This document shows positions 9,869 through 17,015 of a stretch of DNA of 64,000 nucleotides, piece by piece. Source of the stretch: Aquimarina latercula DSM 2041. GTDB lineage: Bacteria > Bacteroidota > Bacteroidia > Flavobacteriales > Flavobacteriaceae. Position 1 is the first letter of the stretch; every line of letters starts with the position of its first letter. The notes beneath the pieces are model-generated. The model saw only the letters and a program-made list of their open reading frames with translations, had not been told where the DNA came from and ran no database searches. Both the position numbers and the translations under genes were made by a program. The DNA lies in assembly GCF_000430645.1 (NCBI RefSeq), contig NZ_AUMK01000017.1, forward strand, positions 1 to 64,000. Reading direction: 5' to 3'.

Positions 9869-10669
9869 TTAAAACCTCCAACCATTTGCAGCAGAAGATG
9901 CCTCTAGCTTATTCTCCAAATCATCAGATAATTCTGGGAAAAAATCAATTCCCGACAATTTCTCAATACTATCGGTGGTAACAACAAAACTAGATAATCG
10001 CTTATTCGTATCTTTATTAGGAATTAAAAATGCAACCATTTTTGGTTTTTTAGAACTGTAATCCAAAATTACCTTGTAGAAATATTTCGGTACAGAAACT
10101 GCTTCATATCCAATTGTCTTAAGATCATCTGTCAAAATCCCTCCGGTTATTACATAAACCCCATTATATATTTTTGCCCAATACCTCGTTTTTTGTTCTA
10201 ATTGGTTCCAAATCCCAGCATTAAACTCATGATTTTGAGGAGAAATGTTTGATGTTAGAAAAGTTTCTTCAAATGCATCATAGGTAAATCTTCTATCCGA
10301 TGCAGGGCAAAGGTGACCTTTATCATATCCAGTATTTTTATAATTTCTCCAATCTGCAGATGAAGACCTAACCTTATCATCAACTTCAAAAAAAGGTCTT
10401 TTAAATTCATTTTTAGAGAGATGCTCTTTTTTTAACTCATAAGCCACCCACTCTGGTTGTTCGTGTTTTTCAGAATAGGACAATATATAATTATCGTGAG
10501 AGATTATTGCATTCGTTGTAGATGTTGGAAGATAGAAAAAACCCAATTCTTTATCTTCAATCTTTCCATTAGTATAATCACCTTTCGTTTCGTCTAGGTA
10601 TTTTTCAGTATAATAGAAACTAACCGTAACAATCAAAACCATCAACGGATATATATACTTTCTTTTCAA
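9869..10669 (-). CDS. Membrane-anchored DNA/RNA non-specific endonuclease (NUC1 family)
   Basis: Predicted metal-dependent beta-beta-alpha nuclease acting outside the cytoplasm. The 266 residues start with a short basic segment and one hydrophobic helix (about 5-20), an uncleaved anchor or signal peptide. The catalytic motif is DKGH (116-119, general-base His119), a conservative variant of the family's DRGH, followed by the metal-binding region NISPQNHEFNAGIWNQLE (Asn150 and Glu158). Typical length for the family. Possible roles are nutrient scavenging from extracellular DNA or defence; nothing nearby decides this. A TAnnTTTG box lies 33 bases upstream of the ATG. Confidence 0.9.
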   Translation of the reverse strand: MKRKYIYPLMVLIVTVSFYYTEKYLDETKGDYTNGKIEDKELGFFYLPTSTTNAIISHDNYILSYSEKHEQPEWVAYELKKEHLSKNEFKRPFFEVDDKVRSSSADWRNYKNTGYDKGHLCPASDRRFTYDAFEETFLTSNISPQNHEFNAGIWNQLEQKTRYWAKIYNGVYVITGGILTDDLKTIGYEAVSVPKYFYKVILDYSSKKPKMVAFLIPNKDTNKRLSSFVVTTDSIEKLSGIDFFPELSDDLENKLEASSAANGWRF

Positions 10670-10702
10670 ATTTATCTTTTTTAATTATTCACAGATTGAT
10701 TG

Positions 10703-10710
10703 CAAAAGTA
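10703..10710 (-). promoter_or_regulatory. -7 element of the nuclease gene (TACTTTTG)
   Basis: The minus strand reads TACTTTTG, a perfect TAnnTTTG box, ending 33 bases before the nuclease ATG. No TTG at the expected -33 spacing is obvious, so only the -7 half is supported. Confidence 0.55.
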
Positions 10711-11079
10711 TCAAATTCGAATAACTATAAAATATCATATAGTACAAAGAACAGAAATTGATAAAAAATAGATCATTCATTGCTTCGAACCCGCTATTTA
10801 ATATGACAAATTAAACTTTAACATAAATTAATGAACACCTCTTTTGAATACCCCGAAAACACCTAAACAATTAAAAATTAATACTTTAACTCTTTAAATT
10901 AACATAAATAAATTATAAAATTACGGTTATTCCACTTCTATTTTATGTAATATCCTCGTCCGGAAAATGTTTTAAAATATCTAATTTAGGAAGCTTTTAA
11001 TTCTGAATTGAAATTTCATTTTTTTTATTATTAATGAAAAATTATAGATTTAAGTAGATATAGGGGAATCAACTTATAT

Positions 11080-11087
11080 TATCTTTA
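11080..11087 (+). promoter_or_regulatory. Candidate -7 element of the VKOR-fusion gene (TATCTTTA)
   Basis: TATCTTTA matches TAnnTTTG at 7 of 8 positions and lies 39 bases before the ATG at 11127. No -33 TTG is evident, so this is tentative. Confidence 0.3.
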
Positions 11088-11126
11088 TCAGAAGAAAGCA
11101 CGCAAAACAAACATCTTAAAGGATTC

Positions 11127-12722
11127 ATGAAAAATAGTATTGAAAAAATAGTTGAAACAGTTCTAATCCAAAACAGGATTAATAATTATGATAAAAAAGA
11201 TTTAGAACTACAATTACAAATACATCCCAACTATCCAAGTTTTCAATCAATTACTGATACTCTAGATTATTTTGATATAGATAACATAGCAGTAGAAGTT
11301 CCAATTGACGCTTTAGATCAATTACCAAAAAGCTTTGTTTCTCTAGTAAAAAAAGAAAATTCTGAAGAAATTGTTTCGATAATTAATAAGAATGGGAATA
11401 TTGAACTTAAACACACGGATCTCGACACTAAGAAGTTTACGCATGAAGAATTTAAAAAAATATGGGTTCCTAAAGTAATCGCAGTAGAACATAATACCGG
11501 AAACAGTGCTCTTTTTTCAAAAGAAACACTTGTACAAAATATTCTTTTTGGAGGTCTTCTACTAGGTGCTTTGACAACTCTTGTTTTTAGACCTTTTGAT
11601 CTTTACCAAATCCTATTTTTGTTATTATCTATTTCGGGTATAATTTTCAGCTTATTTGCAGTTAGAGAAAGTCTTGGTATTCAATCCAACACAATGCATC
11701 AATTTTGCACTACTGTTGGAAATTCCAACTGTGGTGATGTAATAAATAACAACACTGGTAAATTATTTAAAGATTTCTCCTTAGCAGATGCTAGTATTGC
11801 TTTTTTTGGGATTCTTATAATATATCAGCTATTTTACGGATATAATAGCACGCTATTGCTACCGACACTTATAGGAATTCCTTTTATTATTTACTCTATC
11901 TATTCACAAGCTTTTGTAATCAAAAAATGGTGTGCTATATGCATTGCTATAAGCGCTATATCCTCTGGTTTAATCGCTATAGCCTTATACAGTTTGCCTT
12001 TTAGCTTTTCCCTAGTATCCATAGCCTCTTTTATTATGATTTCTGCTCTAGGAACACTTGCTTATATGCACGTAAAACAAAGCATGGTAGAAAATAAAGA
12101 TTATAAAAATGAAAACATAAAACTCAATCAATTTAAAAGAGATCGACAAATATTTGAACATTTATTAAGCTTATCAGAAAAAGTAACTGACAATAGTACA
12201 ATTACCAATGAAATTATATTAGGTAATCCGAATTCAAAATTTAAAATCATCAGCTTAACCAATCCTATGTGTGGTTATTGCAAAGGTGCTTTTGAAGCGT
12301 ATGCAAGAGTATTAAGAACAATGAGTGATCAACTTCAGATAATCATACGATTAAAAGTTTCCTTAGACGATCTTAATAATCAAGCTACACAGATTAGTTT
12401 GCGCTTAATGGAAATATACCATACCGATGGATCGAGTAAGTTTATAGAAGCTTACAGCGAATGGTTTAATGATAGAACACACAGTAATTGGATAAAAAAA
12501 TATGGCGCACCGAAAAACAATATGCAACATGTAGAAACCTTAAAAACACAATCTAAATGGGCGGAAAGCAATAATTTGTTTTATACTCCTGCTTCCTTAA
12601 TGAACACATCTATTTACCCTAAAAAGTATAGCTATGATGAGTTCTTCCATTTCACTAGTATGATGATTGAAAACCAGCAAGAACCTGATTATAACGTGGA
12701 ACAAAAACCAGTTGAGGCTTAA
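11127..12722 (+). CDS. C39-like / VKOR / thioredoxin fusion, predicted disulfide-forming membrane protein
   Basis: Predicted thiol oxidation machine for exported substrates. The 531 residues divide into: (1) a soluble C39-peptidase-like domain (about 5-115; HPNYPSFQSITDTLDYFDI) with no cysteine at all, hence not a functional cysteine protease; (2) a vitamin K epoxide reductase domain (about 135-315) with several TM helices, a loop pair Cys194/Cys202 and the redox pair Cys269-x-x-Cys272 (WCAIC); (3) a thioredoxin/DsbA-like domain (about 360-520) with Cys382-GY-Cys385 and a likely cis-proline at Thr487-Pro488. In VKOR-Trx proteins electrons pass from substrate thiols through Trx to VKOR and quinone. 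A cysteine-rich double-glycine peptide gene follows 178 bases downstream, and I infer that the peptide is a substrate. The C39-like part could bind the leader. The family call is firm; the substrate link is inference. Confidence 0.88.
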   Translation: MKNSIEKIVETVLIQNRINNYDKKDLELQLQIHPNYPSFQSITDTLDYFDIDNIAVEVPIDALDQLPKSFVSLVKKENSEEIVSIINKNGNIELKHTDLDTKKFTHEEFKKIWVPKVIAVEHNTGNSALFSKETLVQNILFGGLLLGALTTLVFRPFDLYQILFLLLSISGIIFSLFAVRESLGIQSNTMHQFCTTVGNSNCGDVINNNTGKLFKDFSLADASIAFFGILIIYQLFYGYNSTLLLPTLIGIPFIIYSIYSQAFVIKKWCAICIAISAISSGLIAIALYSLPFSFSLVSIASFIMISALGTLAYMHVKQSMVENKDYKNENIKLNQFKRDRQIFEHLLSLSEKVTDNSTITNEIILGNPNSKFKIISLTNPMCGYCKGAFEAYARVLRTMSDQLQIIIRLKVSLDDLNNQATQISLRLMEIYHTDGSSKFIEAYSEWFNDRTHSNWIKKYGAPKNNMQHVETLKTQSKWAESNNLFYTPASLMNTSIYPKKYSYDEFFHFTSMMIENQQEPDYNVEQKPVEA

Positions 12723-12735
12723 TCAATCACATAAA

Positions 12736-12781
12736 GATTCTTTTAAAATAGAATCAAGACAACCTTTTCTAAATAGAAAAG
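12736..12781 (+). repeat. Two small inverted repeats upstream of the peptide gene
   Basis: Two hairpins follow the VKOR-fusion stop. The first pairs GATTCT (12736-12741) with AGAATC (12750-12755). The second pairs CTTTTCTA (12764-12771) with TAGAAAAG (12774-12781) around a 2-base centre. With the larger hairpin at 12840-12871 they make a series of three structures in the spacer. They could be RNA structures or protein-binding palindromes. Confidence 0.5.
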
Positions 12782-12839
12782 TTATTTAATAGTAAAAAGA
12801 CGTATTAAAAACTCTTTTTCTTCACACACTCACTCAGAC

Positions 12840-12879
12840 ATTCCCCGAATGTCTTTAAACTTTCGGGGAATATTTTTTT
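12840..12879 (+). terminator. Terminator-like hairpin between VKOR-fusion and peptide genes (possible attenuator)
   Basis: A perfect 10-bp stem (ATTCCCCGAA 12840-12849 / TTCGGGGAAT 12862-12871) is followed by TA and seven T residues (12873-12879). It has the form of an intrinsic terminator, yet only 21 bases separate it from the peptide ATG at 12901, too few for a complete -33/-7 promoter. The peptide mRNA therefore probably carries this hairpin in its leader. Confidence 0.75.
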
Positions 12880-12900
12880 AACTCTTAAAACCTAAATATT

Positions 12901-13080
12901 ATGAAACAAATTAAAAAATTAAAAGGAGCAAAAACTCTTTCTAAAAAACAACAACAAGATGTTAATGGAGGTATTTATGTATTAACTAACCAAAGTAACA
13001 GAAGAAGACGTTGTGATCCGGCACTAAGTTGCTGTTATCACAATGGATATACTTGGGTACAAGGACCTCCTTGTTTCTAA
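12901..13080 (+). CDS. Double-glycine-leader, cysteine-rich peptide (bacteriocin/pheromone-like precursor)
   Basis: A 59-residue ORF from ATG 12901 to TAA 13080. Residues 1-24 form a classic export leader: basic start (MKQIKKLKGAKTL), SKKQQQDV, then the Gly23-Gly24 cleavage site (VNGG). This resembles leaders of Bacteroidota bacteriocin-like peptides, which are normally cut and exported by C39-peptidase ABC transporters. The predicted mature part (25-59) is 35 residues, has four Arg in a row (34-37) and four Cys (38, 44, 45, 58), and is rich in aromatic and Gly/Pro residues near its end (NGYTWVQGPPCF). Four Cys could form two disulfides, and the gene just upstream encodes a disulfide-forming VKOR-Trx protein. 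No lanthionine or radical-SAM enzyme and no C39 ABC transporter gene is in the window. Activity is unknown. Confidence 0.82.
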   Translation: MKQIKKLKGAKTLSKKQQQDVNGGIYVLTNQSNRRRRCDPALSCCYHNGYTWVQGPPCF

Positions 13081-13109
13081 AATTTATTTAAACTTATTCA
13101 AATAAACCC

Positions 13110-13138
13110 AAAAGGCTACTTAATCAAGTAGCCTTTTT
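13110..13138. terminator. Bidirectional terminator between the peptide gene and the convergent plug-protein gene
   Basis: A 12-bp A/T-flanked stem (AAAAGGCTACTT 13110-13121 / AAGTAGCCTTTT 13126-13137) with loop AATC has T residues on the right side and A residues on the left, so it can end transcripts from both directions. It lies 30 bases after the peptide stop. Confidence 0.9.
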
Positions 13139-13158
13139 ATAATACGCAGGAAACTTTT

Positions 13159-15651
13159 TTAGTTTAACTCCAAACGCGCTATTGAGAAATTGTTATCAAA
13201 TATATCTCGTAGCTCTATGACCTTTATCTGCTTAATCTCTTCAGGCATTCCGTAATCTTTATATAAGGTACATTTAACAAAACGTGGGATTTGATTATTT
13301 TTTTCTTCAACCTCATAACCTTTAATATTTATCAACCAAATTCCAGGATCACTTTCTTCTAGAACAAACTCTTTAGTATTATATCCCTGAACACGTTCTT
13401 TTAATAATTCTTTAGGCTGAGAATTTAAAGTATGCTGCCATGTAAAGTATTTTTTATTTGGATTTACAAATTGAATTTCAAATTCACTAAGGGGGTCATT
13501 CCATTCAAAAACAATTCTTCCATCTAAATCCTGCGCTTTACTATAAAACGAAGGATGTAAATCCCTATAATCTAAATCTATTTTATGTTTTGTCACTAAA
13601 TATTTTACTTCCGTAACAGCAATTTCTAAAACAGTATCCCCAAAGACTACTCCGGGAATTTTGTTATCTAAAATCAACTTATATAAAGAGAATGCTTTCT
13701 CATATTCACCAATAGAGGTATAACTTTGAGCAAGGTCCATATAAGATTGCGATCTTCTTGGTTCCAATTCTCCTATTCTTTTATAAATTTCATGTGCTAT
13801 TCCGAATCTCCCATTCTCTTCAAAAATAAAAGCAATACTTCTTAACGCTTTTGAATTATGATTTGCAATAGATATTGCAATATTCAAAATATCATAGGCA
13901 TATTCCTCATCCCATTTTTTAAAATAAATAAATGCCTCCTTGTAAAAATTTACGTTTAATAAATTTAACTCTAATTCTTTTAAGTAAACAGCTTTAGCTT
14001 CCTCAAAAGATGACGAGTTTTCCAAATTTGATGCAACTGTCTTAAAATAAACAGGTGCCTCATATCGTTTTGCTAAACCATCATAGTCATTCCCTTCTAC
14101 CAATAAAGAATTTACTATTTCTTTTTCCTCTAAAAGTTTTCGATTTTGCATGGCTGATTTGGTTGTAATATACAACACTCCATTTCTTCCATTACTTCCA
14201 TAAACTGTATTACCCGCAAGACCAGGAACATAAGAAATGTTTGCCACAATACTAGGACTAATTAGGTTTGTATCACCAACGAATACAGCTCCATCCAAAA
14301 CAACAGCTATTTTGTTAGAAAGAGTAAAACTAGAATGACCTCTACCTATACCAGTGCCTACAGAAAGACCCGGAAACTTTCCTCTAATTAAATCCTCAAA
14401 AGTTAATGCAAACTTATTAAATTCATCAATACCCAAAGACCGAGCTGAATATCCCAAGCTTCTCTTTTTCTGGGGACCAACCCCTAACCCTGACACAATT
14501 TCCTGATCTTCTTTGCTATAAGAATTAACAACTACTTCCGATAATGAATCATACTTTAATTTTAAAAATACATTTATTTTTTGTGGATTCTCAACCTTTA
14601 TATTTTTTGACTCGGTAAACAAGGACCTAAATTCTAGTACATCTCCAGTTATAGCGGCTATGTTAAAAGATCCATCTCTATTTGTTTGTACATAACTTAA
14701 TTTATCTTTTATTCTTACCTCACAACCCTGAAAAGGTCTACCTAATAAGGTTACAACCCCTGTTACCTTAGACTCTTCAACAACTCGCTTTTTTACATCT
14801 CCAGCATCCCCCATATTCAATACATCTAATAAAAAACCTATCGAATTAAAGGGTAGTATCTCCCAACTATCTTGACTTGTGGACTTTACAAAAGATGTCC
14901 CTATATCAGTAGACATTATGAATTGCAACTGATTTCCTTTAACTCCAAAGCTTTCTAATCGTTCTATGCCAACAATCACCTTCGGACTGGATATTACTTC
15001 TTTTGCATTAATAGCTACTAATTCTTCACCTTCTTTTCTTTTAATAATATGATATATCGATTTTACTATTTTTTTACCGGGGATATTATCTGGTCCAACA
15101 TCATATATATTAATTCTTACTAAAGTACTGTCAGCTTTATGCTCTGCAATTCTAAACTTTAATTGTTCTAAACTAGTAACATTAGATGAAAGATCTATCA
15201 AACTAGCCAGCTCTGCTCCTTTCTTATCTTTTTCCGACCAACCAATGGTAACTTCTGAATCAGCTACTGATCCAACATAATCTTTAACCAAACTATTTTC
15301 AGAAAGATGTCTCAAATTTTTATTTTCATCAGACAGTTTCGATAAGTAAAGTACTTTAGTCTTATCCAAAACAGATTGTAATCTAGAGAAAGCTATACGC
15401 AAAGGATAATACCCTTGAGCGGAAATCTGCAAGGTATCTTTATTAGTAACATGGCTTTCCATAAATGAAAACTCAAAATACCCCTCTTTATCTGTTACTG
15501 TACCTACTCCCCTATCTATAAAACCAACATTAGCATATGCTATAGGTGTTCGCAAAACTCTATCAAAAATTAATGAACTTAGTTCTACTTTAGTCTGACT
15601 GCAAAGTATCCCCGAATACATCATTATAAAAACCAAAATTATTTTTTTCAT
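13159..15651 (-). CDS. Exported CarboxypepD_reg / TonB-plug / TPR protein without a beta-barrel
   Basis: An 830-residue protein with an N-terminal signal peptide (about 1-18, ending CSQ). Visible parts in order: a carboxypeptidase-regulatory-like Ig domain (about 21-105); a second one (about 297-372, KVTGVVTLLGRPFQG); a TonB-receptor plug-like domain (about 395-515, FEDLIRGKFPGLSVG ... KIAVVLDGAVFVGDTNLI ... VYGSNGRNGVLYITTK); a TPR region (about 560-690); and a C-terminal beta domain (about 715-800) resembling DUF2135 (RIVFEWNDP, ERVQGYNTKEFVLEE). The region after the plug is far too short and helical for a 22-strand barrel, so it is not a transporter. Related plug-only proteins occur in Bacteroidota but their role is not settled. 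It converges on the peptide gene; a functional link is only possible. Confidence 0.75.
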   Translation of the reverse strand: MKKIILVFIMMYSGILCSQTKVELSSLIFDRVLRTPIAYANVGFIDRGVGTVTDKEGYFEFSFMESHVTNKDTLQISAQGYYPLRIAFSRLQSVLDKTKVLYLSKLSDENKNLRHLSENSLVKDYVGSVADSEVTIGWSEKDKKGAELASLIDLSSNVTSLEQLKFRIAEHKADSTLVRINIYDVGPDNIPGKKIVKSIYHIIKRKEGEELVAINAKEVISSPKVIVGIERLESFGVKGNQLQFIMSTDIGTSFVKSTSQDSWEILPFNSIGFLLDVLNMGDAGDVKKRVVEESKVTGVVTLLGRPFQGCEVRIKDKLSYVQTNRDGSFNIAAITGDVLEFRSLFTESKNIKVENPQKINVFLKLKYDSLSEVVVNSYSKEDQEIVSGLGVGPQKKRSLGYSARSLGIDEFNKFALTFEDLIRGKFPGLSVGTGIGRGHSSFTLSNKIAVVLDGAVFVGDTNLISPSIVANISYVPGLAGNTVYGSNGRNGVLYITTKSAMQNRKLLEEKEIVNSLLVEGNDYDGLAKRYEAPVYFKTVASNLENSSSFEEAKAVYLKELELNLLNVNFYKEAFIYFKKWDEEYAYDILNIAISIANHNSKALRSIAFIFEENGRFGIAHEIYKRIGELEPRRSQSYMDLAQSYTSIGEYEKAFSLYKLILDNKIPGVVFGDTVLEIAVTEVKYLVTKHKIDLDYRDLHPSFYSKAQDLDGRIVFEWNDPLSEFEIQFVNPNKKYFTWQHTLNSQPKELLKERVQGYNTKEFVLEESDPGIWLINIKGYEVEEKNNQIPRFVKCTLYKDYGMPEEIKQIKVIELRDIFDNNFSIARLELN

Positions 15652-15893
15652 ATCCCCTACTTTAATATTGAATCTTTTTCATCTAAAACTTTTAAATATT
15701 TATTATATTCAAACAAGTCTATCCTATTAAAAACTTAAAGTAATTTGTTACAAAAGACATATCAAAAAGCAAGAATGACAGCCCTACAATATATACTTTT
15801 CTCTACATTAGTAAATATAAATATAATCAATCAAAAAAAAAGTTAATCACTTGTTAATCAATATTTTTTTACCCGAAGTTTGCGATGTAAAAA

Positions 15894-17006
15894 TTATCCT
15901 TTTACATCTAAAGCATCTCGCAATGCATTACCAATTAACATAAATGCCATTACAAGGCTCATTATTCCCAAGCCAGGAATAATAGCCAAATATGCTTTGC
16001 CTAAAATAATATATGAATAATGATCTTTAATCATTGCTCCCCAACTAGCCATTGGAGGTTGTGCTCCAATCCCTAAAAAGCTTAACCCACTTTCTATTAA
16101 AATTGCTGCAGCAAAGTTAGCCGCAGAAATCACTATTACTGGCGCTAAGCTATTTGGTAAAACATGTTTTGTAATTATTCTAAAATCATTAAAACCTAAA
16201 GCCTTTGCCGCAGTAACATATTGCATTTGTTTTATACTTAAAACTTGCCCTCTAACGACTCTTGCTACCTCTACCCACATTGTAAGACCAACAGCAATAA
16301 AAACCTGCCAAAAACCTTTCCCTAAGGCTAATGTGATAGCAATAACAAGAAGTAAAGTTGGTATCGACCAGGTTACATTAATCAACCACATAATGAGCAC
16401 ATCAACTTTCCCACCAAAATACCCAGCAATAGCTCCTAAAGATATTCCTAATATTAAAGATATAAGCACAGCAACAAAACCTATTGAAAAAGAAATACGA
16501 ATACCAATTAGCATCCTACTAAGCATATCTCTACCATATTTATCAGTACCTAAAATAAAAGTGCGATCACTAATAAAATTTTGCTCTATTTCTTTATTGT
16601 TATGTTCCTCAGGAAAGCTTTTAAGTTCAATACTTTTAGAAATTCCGATAAGTTCTCCTTCTGTGTAAGGAATAACTTTAATAATATCTTTATCAAAACT
16701 AAAAGATTCTATAGGAATCTCTGTATCCATATTTTTTGTACCAAAAAACATCTCACTAAAATAAGATTGATCAGATACACTGCCAGACGGTATGGTTAAC
16801 ATTTTTACAGAAAAGCCTGGGCTTTTTGAATGAATGGATAAATGCATTTGATTTGCATTCTTAGAACTATCAGGCGCTAGCACATACGCTAAAATTGCGA
16901 TAAGTGCACAAATCAAAATAAACCAAAAACTCAAAACGCCCCAAAAATTTTTCTTAAATCTTTGGAGCGCTAACTTTGTCAGTGAATTTGATGTAGTCTG
17001 TTGCAT
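15894..17006 (-). CDS. Dipeptide/oligopeptide ABC transporter permease, OppC/DppC type
   Basis: Inner-membrane subunit of a peptide-type ABC importer. The 370 residues have TM1 at about 22-44, then an unusually large extracytoplasmic segment (about 45-150), then the BPD_transp_1 domain (about 165-365) with the EAA-type coupling motif AAKALGFNDFRIITKHVLPN and the LSFLGIGAQPPMASWG signature. OppB, ATPase and binding-protein genes are not adjacent, so the rest of the transporter must be elsewhere. It lies 9 bases downstream of the Prc protease gene on the same strand and is probably cotranscribed with it. Confidence 0.9.
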   Translation of the reverse strand: MQQTTSNSLTKLALQRFKKNFWGVLSFWFILICALIAILAYVLAPDSSKNANQMHLSIHSKSPGFSVKMLTIPSGSVSDQSYFSEMFFGTKNMDTEIPIESFSFDKDIIKVIPYTEGELIGISKSIELKSFPEEHNNKEIEQNFISDRTFILGTDKYGRDMLSRMLIGIRISFSIGFVAVLISLILGISLGAIAGYFGGKVDVLIMWLINVTWSIPTLLLVIAITLALGKGFWQVFIAVGLTMWVEVARVVRGQVLSIKQMQYVTAAKALGFNDFRIITKHVLPNSLAPVIVISAANFAAAILIESGLSFLGIGAQPPMASWGAMIKDHYSYIILGKAYLAIIPGLGIMSLVMAFMLIGNALRDALDVKG

Positions 17007-17015
17007 TAAAGCAAA

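Larger units (their letters stand above)
10670..11126. other. 457-bp AT-rich intergenic region between nuclease and VKOR-fusion genes
   Basis: Divergent spacer containing the promoter of the minus-strand nuclease gene (10703-10710) and probably that of the plus-strand VKOR fusion (weak box at 11080-11087). I find no ORF worth reporting, no RNA gene and no strong hairpin. The spacer is long for this genome, so an unrecognised regulatory site is possible. Confidence 0.5.

Noticed and set aside
10775..10800. TTCGAACCCGC resembling the T-loop of a minus-strand tRNA
   Set aside because: The flanking bases do not form a T-stem, and no acceptor, D or anticodon arm can be built around it.
13159..15651. 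Annotation as a TonB-dependent receptor
   Set aside because: After the plug-like region the protein is helical and too short to form a transport barrel.
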